The notes: generated from the sequence alone by a model not told the origin. Counted from the first letter of the stretch, positions 36,101 to 47,480 are shown. The stretch is 64,000 nucleotides of DNA from Salminus brasiliensis (GCF_030463535.1 NC_132888.1:33589269-33653268); one strand, 5' to 3'. A program made the numbers and translations.

Positions 36101-39081
36101 AAACAGATCCTTCCCAATCAGCTGGGTTACTAGGAAGTCCTGCAAAAAATATCCAAATATGATTACTTAACTAAGCCTATATGCACAGTATATTCATATT
36201 TACAGTGGCACTTACCAAACAGTACATATACATCCACATCACTGTGGATTCATTTGGGCCCACTGATTTACCTCACCATTGAGTTTCCTTAAAGAAATCT
36301 AAACATAACTTTGTATTTCATTATTTTTCAATTTTAAAATAAGGCAAGTGTTGAGGTAGTATAGCAAAATTGCAGTTTTCAAGCTACATCTACAGGCTAC
36401 AGGACTGGGTTTGTCACCATTTTTCTAATATCAGCACAATACGGTGTTGGGTTGGTGTCAAATCATAGTTAAATAAATTATTCTACTTATTGCTGCGAAA
36501 TCTCACATTGTATCACATCGCAAAGGTGTCCTATTCAATTCAGATCCAGTGATGGGGAAGTTCACTAAAAAAAAAAAAACAAGGAACTTGTATGACCAAA
36601 ATTGTGTATCGTGGTCAAGATTTTGGCAGTTTCACAGTATTTATTTGTTTATACATTTATTTTTGCCATGACAATTTTAGGTTTTGGCCCATCATGTTTT
36701 TAAGAGAACACAGAATTTATTCAATGAAGGCTTTAAATACTAAAGAGTTTGTGCTTGGCACCACAAAATGACACACAAAGGAATCTATGTGCATGAAACT
36801 ATTGCAGAATAGTCCTGGGCAAAAATCCATATTATAGTAACATTTAGAATGATTTAACAGGCTTTCATTTGGTTACTGTAAAACTAGGTGGAACCACAGT
36901 TGCTGCCACACGTGTTTCCACAGATTGGACTGGTGATAAAATACATATTAAAAAGGCACCTTTTACAATTCCTCCATATACTGCTAAAATTATCTGTACC
37001 TTGATAGTAGTGCTTTTTTACCCGACACATTATATCTTCACCAGTTTCTTTCAATGTTTGGAACATCTCACAGAATGTCTCTCTTCACAATATAAACTAC
37101 AAAGCTGTTGACCTTCAAATATGGACACAAAGAGCACCTTTGTCAAAAAAGTAAGTATCTGCAATTTACACATATAGAGACAGAGGGTTGATGGAAATTT
37201 TTTTTATCTGACAGTTAAAGTTGGAATGTTTAAATATCCTACATAAACCACTATTTTTAAACAGTTGGATCTTGAGTTTTTGAGTCCTAGATCAGATAAT
37301 GTTTTGGATCACTACAGATGTGTTCACTGTATAACTATTTTCATATAAAGAGATTTGCCTTTTGTGCTGTTTGCTAGTCCTGCTGTGTTCTGATGCTCTG
37401 TACTTGGAGTGAGGTACTCTCAGTGTGTATCAGGTTAGAGAAGTCTTCACTCTGCTTCCCCATAAGACTCAATAGTTTACTGTATGGACACAGTAAACAT
37501 CTACTACAGCATAGCTTCTCTTGACTTTAACCTTCAAATTTCTTTTTGTGATAGTCCTTTGTAGTGTATTGCAATTGAAGCTGATCCTTACCCTGACAAA
37601 AGTTCCTGCCCTCTCAGGCCCACTGCTCTGCTCCAGAGCACCAATCACAGCAAAGAATGTTTGTTGAAGGATGTCATCTGGAACAGGAAACTCAGCAGTC
37701 ATAGCCAGTTCCTCCACTGCTAGGTTCCGTGCCACATGACACATGACCTCAGCCCCTGTCAGGTGAACCACAATGGCTGTCACACCTGCCTCAGGAAGGC
37801 TGGAGAAGTTGCTCTTGCACCAGTCCTTGAGGAAACCCTGGGGGTAATATCATTCAGATACACACATTACATTAATCATGATTTAACACACACAAATTAA
37901 TCATCTTAATAAGAGAAACTTTACTTTCATTACACCAGTGCACCAATCATAAATCTTGTTTTTCATTCGCTGCCACGCGATTCCCGTCTAGCTCCACAGC
38001 TCTACAGTCTAGCTATCCAATAACAATTGCGCACATCAGCAATGACTTGAATGAATGGGTCTATAGGGCTGCACGATATTGTGCAGCCCTATATGTTTTG
38101 TATTTTGTATGTAGCAACATGTATGTATTTGCTACATACAAGAAAAACAAAAAAAACTAGAAATATAAATGAGATTTAGAAAATCAGAAACATGCCCACA
38201 TTGCGATAATACTGAAATAATATATTGTGCAGCCCTAGTCTAAGATTTCTCTCAATGATAGATATGGGCTATCCTGATAGACTGATCATCAGCATTAGAA
38301 CACAAATTAGTAAAACCGGAACATGTGAAGCAACATGTTATTAACGCATACATTTCAAGGCACACATTATTTGGACTCACCAGTGTAAACTGCTGGCCAC
38401 GCTCTCTCAGCTGAGTATTGTCTCTGACACTAAGGACTGCAACTTTAGTGTTCAGACCCAGTGCCCGGCGCTTCTCCTCCTCACTGTGTAGATAACAAGG
38501 GTTCACAAAGGCTGTCTTCAGCAGCTCCAGTGAGAAATGCTCCTTCAGTCGTGCACTAAAAGCTTCCACCTCAGCATGGTAATCCCAGTTAGGCAGCTGA
38601 GAGCTGGGAAGAGGTAGAATATTTATTAACATTTTGCATGGGAATTACACTTCACAACTACTATACTGAAGTTATTTATTTGCAGCTTCTGATTCCTTTG
38701 GCTTATTATTTGCAGAGTCTTATTAGTGATCTAAAGTAGAGTACTTCAATAATAAAATTGTGTGAAAAAAAAGTGAAAGTGAAACAATATAAACAAACAA
38801 TACTCAGTAAAGGAAAGGAGCGCAAAAGGAGCACACTTAGGCATAAATTATCAACATCCTCATAACCATATTTTCATCACCATGTTTGTCTTTGCACTTT
38901 ACTTCCCCCTTCCATCCCAATGTCAATATGAACCTCTTGCCTACTTACAAGCAGTATGTCTACACCTACACACCCTCACAAAACATTAATAAAACCCACA
39001 ACATTTAATCACCTAATATATCCCAGAATGAGCATAAAATTAGTTTAATTTATTCCAATAAACATGCAACGTGTCATTCTC

Positions 39082-39112
<31 letters not shown>

Positions 39113-40811
39113 AAACAATACACCACCTCAACCAACTAAAAGCAGATATATGCCTTCTACAAGAAACACATCTAACGGAATCTGACCACCACAAATCAGC
39201 TGATTATAGTCATGTTTTTACAGCTAATTACAATTTAGGCAAAGAGAAGTAACTATTTTCATTCAGAAATGTCTATTTATTTGTAATACCACAATCAAAG
39301 AGCCCAAAGGACAATTTGTCATAATTATTACTATTAACAATACTATTTTTACTATTGTAATATTTTTACTATTCACAGAAAACTCTGTGGTATTTTTAAT
39401 ACAGTTCTAGACCCATCTTTGGACAGATCAGCCTACACTCATTATACATAATTGGAATTGCATAGAAACAATACAACAGTACATACATGGCTTTGGTCTT
39501 GGCGATGGTTGGCGACTAATACACCCAAATACCATAGCATTTACATTTTACTCTGTAATAAACAACTCATTCACACATCTACTATCGACTACTTTTTAAA
39601 ATCAGAAATTCTATGGAATCAAACAATTCACATAAAGAAATCCACAGTGAGCGATCACACCCCCCACTTAATTACTTGGAAAGGAAATCAATGGCATACA
39701 CTGACATTCAGATGGCTCTTTAACACATCCCTACTCAATTCAATACTGTACAATAATTTGCTACATACAAGAAAAAAAAAAAAAACTAGAACTCAATTCA
39801 ATCAACTGGACAAAACTTACCACTACTACCTCACAAATCAACTAAAGTACATATTAAAATGGATAAAACCCAGCAGATCATGGATTGATGTCCATTATGC
39901 AACAACATTCAAATCTCAGACCTACCAATTCTTAGCCAATCACTCAAAAACAACAATTTACTACAGTGGCATCAACTTGACAGCTTGTTGGAAATTGAAT
40001 GAATTAATAAATAGCACATTCTCACCAACAATCCTCACTCCCACCTGGAACAATCCAGAATTAGGTAATTAATAAAAGATAATTAAACTTCCTATCTTGG
40101 AAGGACAATGGCATCACATTGGTCAGAAATGGACCGGTTACTCAAAATAGCTGCCCCATCATACAGCTCTGCAGAGATGTCAATTTGTTTTTGCGTTTAG
40201 TAAAAACATGATAGGTCAAACCATGTTGTGCACTGTGTAAACAAAATTATTATCTACATGCGTATTAAGCAGGCTGAGACGTTGTGTGTGTCGGTCTATG
40301 TAGCAATTAATATATTCTGACTAAACCTTAAACGTAAGAAATTCCATGTATGTTTCCTTCAGCCTTTTCTGTCACAAAAAAGTTGCTTAAGCATTAAACA
40401 AAAAGCAGACACTTTAATGACTAGCTAGCTATCTACATGCGTTTAGAAAAAAACGTCTGAGAAAAGAAAGGGAAGGGAAAAAGCAAACGATCATTTTTCA
40501 TAATTCTGTAGCTAGCATTTTAGGTACTACAGATTTCAGAACCTCGAGAACATCTTTCTATCCAAATGGCCTTGGGTTCATCCTTCAGCTCATTAGCAGT
40601 GACTAGCTAACTAGGTGCTAGCGCTAGCACTCTTTCTGAGTTGGACTTACCGTGGCTTCGGTGCTGGTTCTCCGTCAATTCTCTGTTTCCTCTCCGTGAT
40701 AAGCGTGCATGTCTTCGCCCACCTCTTCTTGTCCCTAGTCTGACTCAGGAAGAAATGTCGATAACCGAACATTAACGCAATCCGGTTCGTACGCGTCCAG
40801 CACGCCGCCAT
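32949..40811 (-). CDS. mrpl44: Mitochondrial ribosomal protein mL44, five coding exons
   Basis: mL44 is a structural protein of the mitochondrial large ribosomal subunit, with an RNase III-like fold followed by a double-stranded-RNA-binding fold. Exons in gene order are 40811-40651, 38603-38381, 37837-37592, 36139-35961 and 33123-32949. Phases agree and the 984 nt give 327 residues, against 332 in human. Residues 1-54 form a basic, Arg-rich mitochondrial presequence region. Residues about 57-210 ([47 protein letters not shown]) are the RNase III-like part, and about 211-305 ([24 protein letters not shown]-like, [15 protein letters not shown]) the RNA-binding part. A more upstream in-frame ATG at 40868 is less likely, because the 40811 ATG starts MAACW and sits in a good Kozak context (GAACATGG). 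Confidence 0.95.
33124..33609. other. mrpl44 intron 4, no feature
   Basis: AT-rich with no recognisable content. Confidence 0.4.
33610..34010 (+). mobile_element. Tc1-like non-coding relic
   Basis: ttgtctagtccctgtagaga, gactccctggagcagataaa, caccacgcctaatgccaagc and aatctagctgaaagccttcc match a fish Tc1-like family; gagcaggtgttagcagacta near 33986 is its decayed terminus. Confidence 0.6.
34560..35720 (+). mobile_element. L1-like LINE relic in mrpl44 intron 4
   Basis: 34840-35060 reads [20 protein letters not shown] and [16 protein letters not shown], the apurinic-endonuclease end of fish L1-like ORF2. Around 35420-35570 are scraps of the C-terminal zinc-binding region ([13 protein letters not shown]-like). 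The reverse transcriptase is absent. Antisense to mrpl44. Confidence 0.65.
35961..36139 (-). CDS. mrpl44: mrpl44 coding exon 4
   Basis: ttgcag|GACTTC to TACAG|GTATGC. It encodes [20 protein letters not shown], then PMGLLVEEL, and ends LPLYLVGLY, the start of the dsRNA-binding fold. Confidence 0.95.
36140..37591. other. mrpl44 intron 3, no feature
   Basis: AT-rich with short homopolymers. Nothing recognised. Confidence 0.4.
37592..37837 (-). CDS. mrpl44: mrpl44 coding exon 3
   Basis: A phase-0 exon of 82 codons (ccccag|GGTTTC to GTCAGG|GTAAGG). It encodes the core [16 protein letters not shown] and [19 protein letters not shown], close to human MRPL44. Confidence 0.95.
38070..38237. mobile_element. 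Hairpin-rich MITE with tagggctgcac ends
   Basis: Ends tagggctgcacgatat and atattgtgcagcccta are inverse, and gtcta flanks both sides. The left end is itself a hairpin (38070-38093: 12-nt arms around gatatt). A second hairpin (tgtatgtagca / tgctacataca) lies at about 38107-38141. Resembles hAT-type MITEs of fish. Confidence 0.7.
38381..38603 (-). CDS. mrpl44: mrpl44 coding exon 2
   Basis: The acceptor cttcccag|CTCTCAG is required by the frame; the AG six bases further in breaks it. Encodes [14 protein letters not shown] through [17 protein letters not shown] to [15 protein letters not shown]. Matches the start of the RNase III-like domain. Confidence 0.93.
39084..39109. repeat. Poly(A) run
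   Basis: 26 A residues, directly before the L1-like sequence. Confidence 0.95.
39110..40065 (+). mobile_element. L1-like LINE relic in mrpl44 intron 1
   Basis: Opens with [19 protein letters not shown] (endonuclease start, 39135-39195), has a [14 protein letters not shown]-like block near 39410, then a 206-codon ORF at 39452-40072 that includes [14 protein letters not shown] and C-terminal [10 protein letters not shown]. No reverse-transcriptase motif is present. Same family and gap as at 34560-35720. Confidence 0.65.
40066..40620. other. mrpl44 intron 1, 5' part
   Basis: No coding. GCTAGC-rich from about 40420 to 40630, like the region upstream of mff. Confidence 0.35.
40651..40811 (-). 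CDS. mrpl44: mrpl44 coding exon 1 (presequence)
   Basis: Starts with ATGGCGGCG and ends CCACG|GTAAGT in phase 2. It is rich in Arg and Lys with few acids, as expected of a mitochondrial targeting sequence. Sequence conservation is low here, so the call rests on position, start context and splice phase. Confidence 0.82.
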
Positions 40812-40905
40812 GTTCGCCTTGTGATTTGGGGGTGGGGGGGTGGGGGAGTTGTTAGTATGGAAAAACAATTACTACAGCGACCCCAACGTTGGGAGGACCC
40901 GAATG
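40812..40905 (-). promoter_or_regulatory. Presumed mrpl44 5' UTR and proximal promoter
   Basis: Immediately upstream of the mrpl44 ATG, with a C-run on the gene strand (forward gggtggggg). It is squeezed between the start codon and the AT microsatellite at 40920-40986. No core element can be assigned. Confidence 0.3.
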
Positions 40906-40917
40906 CTCAGAGGACTC

Positions 40918-40919
<2 letters not shown>

Positions 40920-40986
<67 letters not shown>
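40920..40986. repeat. AT microsatellite
   Basis: About 33 pure AT units, about 110 bp upstream of the mrpl44 start codon. Source of spurious Ile-Tyr ORFs. Confidence 0.97.
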
Positions 40987-40988
<2 letters not shown>

Positions 40989-41109
40989 ACCACGTGGGAA
41001 TCGTACAGTAAATATGTACGTAAATATTCGACAAATTAACGCTATTAACTTTAAGTATCGTGTGCTAAGGTGTGCGTTACATTTTATACGTTTTAACGCG
41101 TTAGCTACG

Positions 41110-41850
41110 TCTAGGGTTGCCACCCGTTCCGTAAAATACGGAATCGTCCTTTGTTTGGCAACTAAATGTTGCGTCCCGTATTGGTTCAGTACGGGAGGCA
41201 ACATATAGTTCGTATTTCTATAAATGTCCAATACACCTGTCTGTCAAACACACATCAACACATCTAACTGATAATAATTATCAAAAAGCCCCCGGGCTCC
41301 GCTCCTCTGTGTGTAACTCTTAATGGATCAACAGTTATATAAATATAAATATGTTTGTTAAGGAAAAATATTTATTCTTAAATATGTATACATTTCCTAG
41401 ATTACAAATGTTTCTAGAGCTTTCTGTGTATTTTGTGTCAACATTTTTATATTTTTGAGGAATACAGTGTTCAGTGATCATAACATAATTTCTATTATTA
41501 GTGTGGTTTAACTGTTTGAATTACCTGACTTCCTTTCAATTCATAGAACAGGCAGCAGACAAATACTGTTCAATTTATTTAACAATTTGTCATCCCACTC
41601 CTCCCCGCTAGGTTGCCGCAGCTGAGGTGACAAAGTGTACCACACAGTCAGACACAACCTCAGCTACAACAGTGCTGACTGTGCACATAAACAAAATCAA
41701 AAGACTGAATCAAAAGGGTGTTTTCACTTGCTGTTTAGTACATTCATTTCAGAATGTGTTTTTGTTTTTACATTGCAGAAATTTACCTTCTCTACTGCAA
41801 CAGTATCCTTTTATATCCGTTGATTCTTATAACGTTTCAAAGAAGTTGTA
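41110..41850 (+). mobile_element. Probable hAT-like transposon fragment
   Basis: Begins gggttgccacccgttccgta then aaatacgg, a recalled fish transposon end, and 41615-41680 reads AAEVTKVYHTVRHNLSYNSA then DC, similar to a hAT transposase block. Short and broken. Confidence 0.45.
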
Positions 41851-42694
41851 TTGAAGCTGGAGAGTGAAGATACCACCTGTGTTGAGTTATATCCCATTAT
41901 GTATAACTTCAAGCAAAAGCTCACAGAGACAAGATGACCATTTCTATAGCTACCTAACTGAATTATATTTTAATTTATTTATAATTTTACTTCACTTTAT
42001 AAGAGAATTCAGGTCCACGTCTGAGTTTTTGGATTTTGTTGCTGTTAAACATTTGTGAGCAATGACGTTAAGCTTAAACAACACACAGAACCAACACACC
42101 ACATAAGGAAAACATTCAGTACAACTTCAAGTACAGCTTTAAAGCACCGAGCCTGTACCCAGACCCTGTCAAATAATGATGAAAGGAAAATGAAACAGAT
42201 TTCTCTTGAGAACAGCTACGATCATTAATTACTGCGTTAATGTCATTCTCAACTTCGAAAACCTCTGTCAAACTAGCCCCACATTGTTTGTGAAGAAGTG
42301 TGTATACTAAGCATTGCGGTAAGAGCGTGTGTAGAAACTGATTACAAGACAAAAGCTACAAGTTGCTAATGACAGTAATGCGAGTATATGCAATATATTC
42401 ATGAAATATAGCAATTAGTTAAAAATAAATGGATGATTGTATAAGTAAATACATGAATAACTGGACAAACAGACAAACAAACAAATACATACAAAAAATA
42501 AAAAATAAAATTGCAATTGCATCCTAATATATCCTTTATATATAATATAAAGGTGAAACAATGAGTCTTTGAAATTAAAATGTTTGTTCATTTCTGACCC
42601 TATGATTTTTGAATAATTTTTTTTGGATATTTGATATATATATTTATCATAACATTATCACCTCAGTTTATATTAAATGGGGTGTAATTTCAAA
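41851..42694. other. Intergenic, no gene seen
   Basis: AT-rich; no recognisable repeat. Confidence 0.4.
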
Positions 42695-42815
42695 ATAAAG
42701 GGCCTTTAAATGATCACATTTTAATCAAAACTAGACTTATTAAAATTAATTCTCCTATTTGTACAGACCAATTCCACTTCATAATGATAGTACACCACAT
42801 GAATGTGTCACTTAG
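42695..42815 (+). repeat. Left copy of an inverted repeat pair
   Basis: Shares aagggcctttaaatgatcac and cttcataatgatagtacacc with the inverted copy at 44860-45075. Unclassified. Confidence 0.7.
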
Positions 42816-43139
42816 TTAATGTCAAGAATGTCAAGTTTCTTAGGACACCTTCAATATGACGGCTATTGAACATCCTATGAAGTTAGCGTTTCCAAGATGC
42901 TACAGCCCTTCTCCCAGTACTCTATTATTATGCCCATTTGGAAATAAGCAAAATTGTATCCTTTTTTCATGACGATCATTTTGCATTGTGCTAAAATTGA
43001 CGTGTCCTTGCTTATTTATACATGCAGCACAGAACATTTTAAATACCTAATGATGATTACTCAACTCAGTGTCTCACTGAATTAATATTAATACATTCAG
43101 ATAATTTGAAGATGAATTTAGAGTCAGGTGTTTTCAATC

Positions 43140-43900
43140 AATGACTATCATGTGTAAGTGTTTTATTCAAAGAACAGAGATCTATCAAAGTCTGATTTTC
43201 ATAACACATTTTTGAAGTAGCATGGCACATGGCACAAACAAATGTGATTTCTGAGGCCGCAGAAGAAGAGTTGTTGATGCTCATTAGGTTGAAAAAGGTT
43301 ACAAAACCATTTTTAAAGAGTTTTTCCAAAGTCACAAATATTGTGTACAAATGGAGGAAATTTAAGATCATTATTACCCTCCCTAGGAGTGGTCAGCCAA
43401 CAAAGATCATGCCAAGAGCAAAGTGTGTAATAGGCTGTAAGGTCACAAAAGAAACCTAATGTAACTTCTGAGCAAATAAAGTGTTTTGCTACAAGCCTAT
43501 TGGAACAATGTTTAATAGACAAATGTGACCAAATTTTGTTGGTTTAAATTTGAAGTGTTGTTTTTGGAGAAAGGAAAAAACTGCATTTCTGCATAAAAAC
43601 CTATAAACAAGGTGATTGTAGTATTATGGGTTTGCTGCATCTGGTCCAGGACAGCTTGCCAATGTTGTTGGAACTATGAATGTTGAATAATACCAATAAC
43701 AAATTCTAAAGAAAAATGTCAGGACATATGTGCATGAATCTCAAGAAAACATGGGTCATGCAGCAAGAAAACAACCCTAAGCACACAAGTTGTTCTACCA
43801 GAGAATGATTAAAGAAGAAGTTTTGGAATGGCAAAGTCCTTGTGGAAGGACCTGAAATAATCAGTTAAAGCAAGGAAACCCACCAACATAACAGGTTTAT
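43140..43900 (+). mobile_element. Tc1-like transposon relic
   Basis: 43229-43459 encodes KPFLKSFSKVTNIVYKWRKF and LPRSGQPTKIMPRAK, a Tc1 helix-turn-helix and GRPR-like hook. Later, NPKHTSCSTREWLKKKFW (near 43770-43830) covers the second catalytic region. Frames broken. Confidence 0.7.
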
Positions 43901-44039
43901 AGTTTAAAATCTCTCCAAGCCAATGTAACTGTTTCTGGCTTCGGATTATGAGTCCTGAGTTGTCCTTTAACTTGAATTGTCTACAGAGCCCACTAGATTT
44001 ACAGAAATAAAATTATACATTCAGTAGTTTGCTCTGTTA

Positions 44040-44330
44040 TCCCTGCTGTACGCCTCAGCGCTGTGCCTTTGGGATGGGGCAGACCAAATTATGGTATCAG
44101 ACATGGTCTGGGCACAATTTATTCACCTCTTTAATATTACCATTGGTTACTTCAGACTGTCTCATGAGAATATGATTAGGCCCTACATGAATGACTTTCC
44201 TCAAATATGTACTACAGGCAAACAACTTAAGGTTGCTGCTAATGTCTGGTGTGTTGGCTCTTGGTAAACCGTTAATTTTACCAAGGTAGAGAGGAGCATG
44301 ATCAAAAGGAAATTTAAAAACCATTACTAA
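44040..44330 (-). mobile_element. L2-type LINE ORF1 fragment
   Basis: The - strand reads PRANTPDISSNLKLFA, VIHVGPNHILMRQSEVTNGN and IKEVNKL, homologous to the ORF1 esterase at 52804-53229 (APDIRGNLKRLA, VIHVGANDIHLRQLEIT). Confidence 0.75.
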
Positions 44331-44529
44331 AAACTTTAAAAATGTATTCTAAACCTAACATAACCTGTGCAGTGAAGCGCATGCAGGTGTAATATAATCC
44401 CTCTTTCTTTTTTTAAGTCAGAACCCTAGCAGCAGCATTCTAGACACATTGCAAGTGTTTAAAACTGAGGTCATTATTAAACATATGTATGCCTTGACAT
44501 CTATCTCCTTATTTGCTTCTTCCTGTTTA

Positions 44530-44760
44530 GAGGCAGAAATATCCCCTGGACAGGGCACCAGTCCATTGCAGGGTACCACACACACACTCACAGCTAGGGG
44601 CGACTTAACCTAGACAATTAATCCAATGCATGCTTTTTTCGGAGGTGGAGGAAAACAGAGAACCAAGAGGGAAACTGTGCACAGACAGTGACCGGGGCAA
44701 GGATTGACCCAAACCCACACACTACCTGCAGCACCACCATGCCAAAGACTATCACCAAAA
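44530..44760 (-). mobile_element. SINE, decayed, antisense
   Basis: acagggcaccagtccattgc, acacactcacagctaggggc and ggaggtggaggaaaacagag are the reverse complement of a common fish SINE body. The tRNA-like head is decayed. Confidence 0.6.
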
Positions 44761-44859
44761 CTAAATATAGAGTGAAAAAATAGAAATGAGACCATTTAAA
44801 AATGCATTTAATTTGACAAATCATAATGTATTAATATTAAGATGTATTAATATAAGTGA

Positions 44860-45075
44860 CATACAGGTGGTGTACTATCATTATGAAGTGAAATTGTTCT
44901 GTGCAAATTGGGGACTCCTATGAATAACAATCTAAACACAGTGCGATTTTTAAATGAAATGTGATCATTTGACAAATGAGAACCAACTGACAATTCTAAC
45001 AGGGGAATTTCTTTGAAAAACAAACTAAAAATAGAGTGGCTAACTGAAATCATTTAAAGGCCCTTTCTGTTTGAA
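44860..45075 (-). repeat. Right copy of an inverted repeat pair
   Basis: Inverse of 42695-42815 (ggtgtactatcattatgaag; atcatttaaaggccctttc). The two copies enclose about 2.0 kb that contains Tc1, L2 and SINE relics. Confidence 0.7.
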
Positions 45076-45689
45076 ATGACAAATCAGAATAGTTTTCTGC
45101 ACTGTTCTTAGCTTTTTAGAGTCTAAAAACGAGCTGTATCAAATGATCTAACTGCATCTGTAAATAAGGAAATGTGTTAAAGTAACACTTTATTTAAACA
45201 GCAAACGTTTTATTTCGAATCACTATTAAATTCCAACATCAGTAGCAAAGTTCATGATGTAATAAGCGCCACCTGGCGGTTTTGAAAAACAGTAAACAGT
45301 ACTCTATGGCGACTCTATTGCCCGCCCCACTGTAGATACCAGTAGTAAGTCACGCGACTGGGTGGGCATATCTGGCACAGAACTGATTGATTTCTTTTCA
45401 CCAATGACTATTGGAGATGTGGAGATTTAGTTTTCTCCAATAACCTTTAGTGTCCCGTAGGGTTTAGTTTTAGGGCGAAACAAAAAACGAAAAGAATACT
45501 CCAAAATACTTCTCACATGCTAAACGAGTTAAAAAAAATGGAAAAAAACAATTAAAGGAAAATCCTTTTTGACCAAATAATGATCCTCCTTCTGCCTCCT
45601 CCTTCTGATAATGTTGCACAAAGATAATTAATAGTTATTTTTTGTGCAAAAGTCAGATTCAAACTTACTCGCTTCTGAGAGGCAGGCAT
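45076..45689. other. Intergenic, no gene seen
   Basis: Nothing recognised; contains a gcgccacctggcggt motif at 45267 common in fish repeats. Confidence 0.35.
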
Positions 45690-46320
45690 TGAAAACAAAT
45701 CAGATCAAATTTATTTGTATTGCGCTTTTTACAACTGTCGTTGTCACAAAGTAGCTTTACACAATCAGTAATTAGTAAAAAGACTAGAAATCAACAACAT
45801 AAAAAGACATGAAAAACCTAAGACCCCCCAGTGAGGAAGCCAAAGGCGACAATGGCAAAGAAAAACTCCCTGAGAGCTGGAGAAAGAACCAAAACTCACG
45901 GGGGACCCATCCTCATCTGGTCAGAACTATTTATTATTAAGTTATTGAAAATAAGTCACCAAACCACCTAAACTGTTGTGCTGCTCAAATGTGCAGCATA
46001 TTCTTAATCATAATATAATAGTTATGGTGTAGTATAACTTCATATAGTCATGGCAGTGATGGTAACAGTAATGAGAGTACTGATAGTTAATAGTGGTAAT
46101 ATTAATAGAGGCAGATAGTTCATTTAGGTTTTAACATTGTCTTTAGGCAGGTAGCAGTGGTAAGAGGGAGCTGGTCTGGCATGGGTGGTGGAGGAGCCTG
46201 GTGGTTGGACTGGTGGGTGGCAGCTGGTCTGACGCAGGTTGAGGGGACCCCAGCAGTCAGTCTTCCAGTAGGTCGGGCTGGATGATCCACCAGGACGTCC
46301 AATAGTTTCAGGAAATCAGT
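45690..46320 (-). mobile_element. L2-type LINE 3' UTR, antisense
   Basis: Reverse complement of the L2 tail: aaatttatttgtattgcgct, ctccctgagagctggagaaa, gggggacccatcctcatctg, then cagctggtctggcatgggtg. Confidence 0.8.
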
Positions 46321-47100
46321 CCCTCACAAAGCCCCTCTTAGTTTGTTGACCATCAACATCAAGGAATTGGCAGTTCAGTTACCTTCTTTTCTAAGAGCTT
46401 CTACTGATTTTTTAAATGAAACTCAAGAAATTGTGTCACATTGGCAAAAAGTATCTATTATGTACACTGGATGCGTTGAGTCTGTATACACCCCCTCAGG
46501 TATTTTTGCAGCCCCCAACAGAATCTATGACTTTTATTCAAGAGATATTGAGAAACATTGTCATATACTGAGAAGAATGAATTGTTTGAGCTTTTCAAGA
46601 TCCCCGGTTTCTGTTGATTCTAATTTGAAAGACCATATGATTCAATAACACCTGGGGGTGGTTATTCACCCATTTGGTCTATATAGCGGTGTTGGCAGGT
46701 ATGGAATCTCATTCTCACCACTTAAAAGAAAAAAAATCCACCACCTAATCTGCATACATTTTAGGGATTTAGGGATTCTCTGGTGAGAATGTGTAGTTGC
46801 ATCAAGCATGTAGAAGAGTACTTTTAAAATGTGCATTGTGGTCTCCTTTCAGAGCATATGAATCTAAACACTGCAAGTTTACATTCGGTCAGTTTCTTTT
46901 GGAGGGTGAATAAGCACATGAAGACTACGTTTGCCATTCTGATATCGCCATGTTTGCAGTAGCTCTCACAGTAGCCGTTCTGTTTATATCAGGGCCATTA
47001 GGAGTGCTGTGTTGTTGTTTTTTTTAATCAATATATAAGGCTTTTGCAAGAATGATTGCACAATACAGGTATTATTACAGTATTGTTTTTATATTACAGT
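46321..47100 (+). other. Unclassified stretch with a 101-codon ORF
   Basis: 46343-46648 is open (VQLPSFLRASTDFLNETQEI, IYDFYSRDIEKHCHILRRMN). The residue mix is protein-like, but no family is recognised and no promoter or splice sites support a gene. Possibly a transposon remnant. Confidence 0.25.
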
Positions 47101-47109
47101 ATAAGTTAA

Positions 47110-47217
47110 TTGCTATCTCATTATTTTGCGATACTAAGTCATTATTTGAGATACTCAGTCATTATTTTGAGATACAAAGGCATTATTGTGAGATGCTAAG
47201 TCATTATTTTAAGATAC
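47110..47217 (+). repeat. Tandem repeat, about 22-24 bp, diverged
   Basis: Four or five units of agtcattattttgagatact. Confidence 0.85.
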
Positions 47218-47317
47218 TTTGTGCTTTTGGTATGAAACAGGTTTTTCAGCAGCTAAGTGAACCATTTGCTTACAACACATAGTGTGGGCCATTTAATTAA
47301 TCTTATCAATGAGCAGA

Positions 47318-47480
47318 GGTGTCCAACAAAGTACAAATACTTTTTTTGGTTATCTATACTTTACTGGAGTAATTATTTTTCACCCAGTTATCTGTACTTT
47401 CTACTCCTTACATTTTAAAAATGACCTGGTTACTCCTATTTCATTTTCTTTTAATTCCGGCTTGTCATTATTAAAAAAAA
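47318..47480 (+). mobile_element. MITE fragment, possibly hAT-type
   Basis: agaggtgtccaacaaagtac, tatctatactttactggagt and tttctactccttacatttta resemble the end of a very common fish MITE. Confidence 0.45.

Noticed and set aside
38590-38600. Alternative splice acceptor of mrpl44 exon 2 (tctcag|CTGCCT)
   Set aside because: Breaks the frame with exon 1; the acceptor six bases upstream keeps it.
39452-40072. 206-codon ORF as a host gene in mrpl44 intron 1
   Set aside because: Its segments match L1-like endonuclease and C-terminal LINE sequence.
40812-40868. Upstream in-frame ATG for mrpl44 at 40868
   Set aside because: Adds a low-complexity Pro/Asn leader; the ATG at 40811 has the better Kozak context and an N-terminus like other mL44 proteins.
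40821-41231. ORFs with Ile-Tyr repeats up to 122 codons
   Set aside because: Produced by the AT microsatellite.
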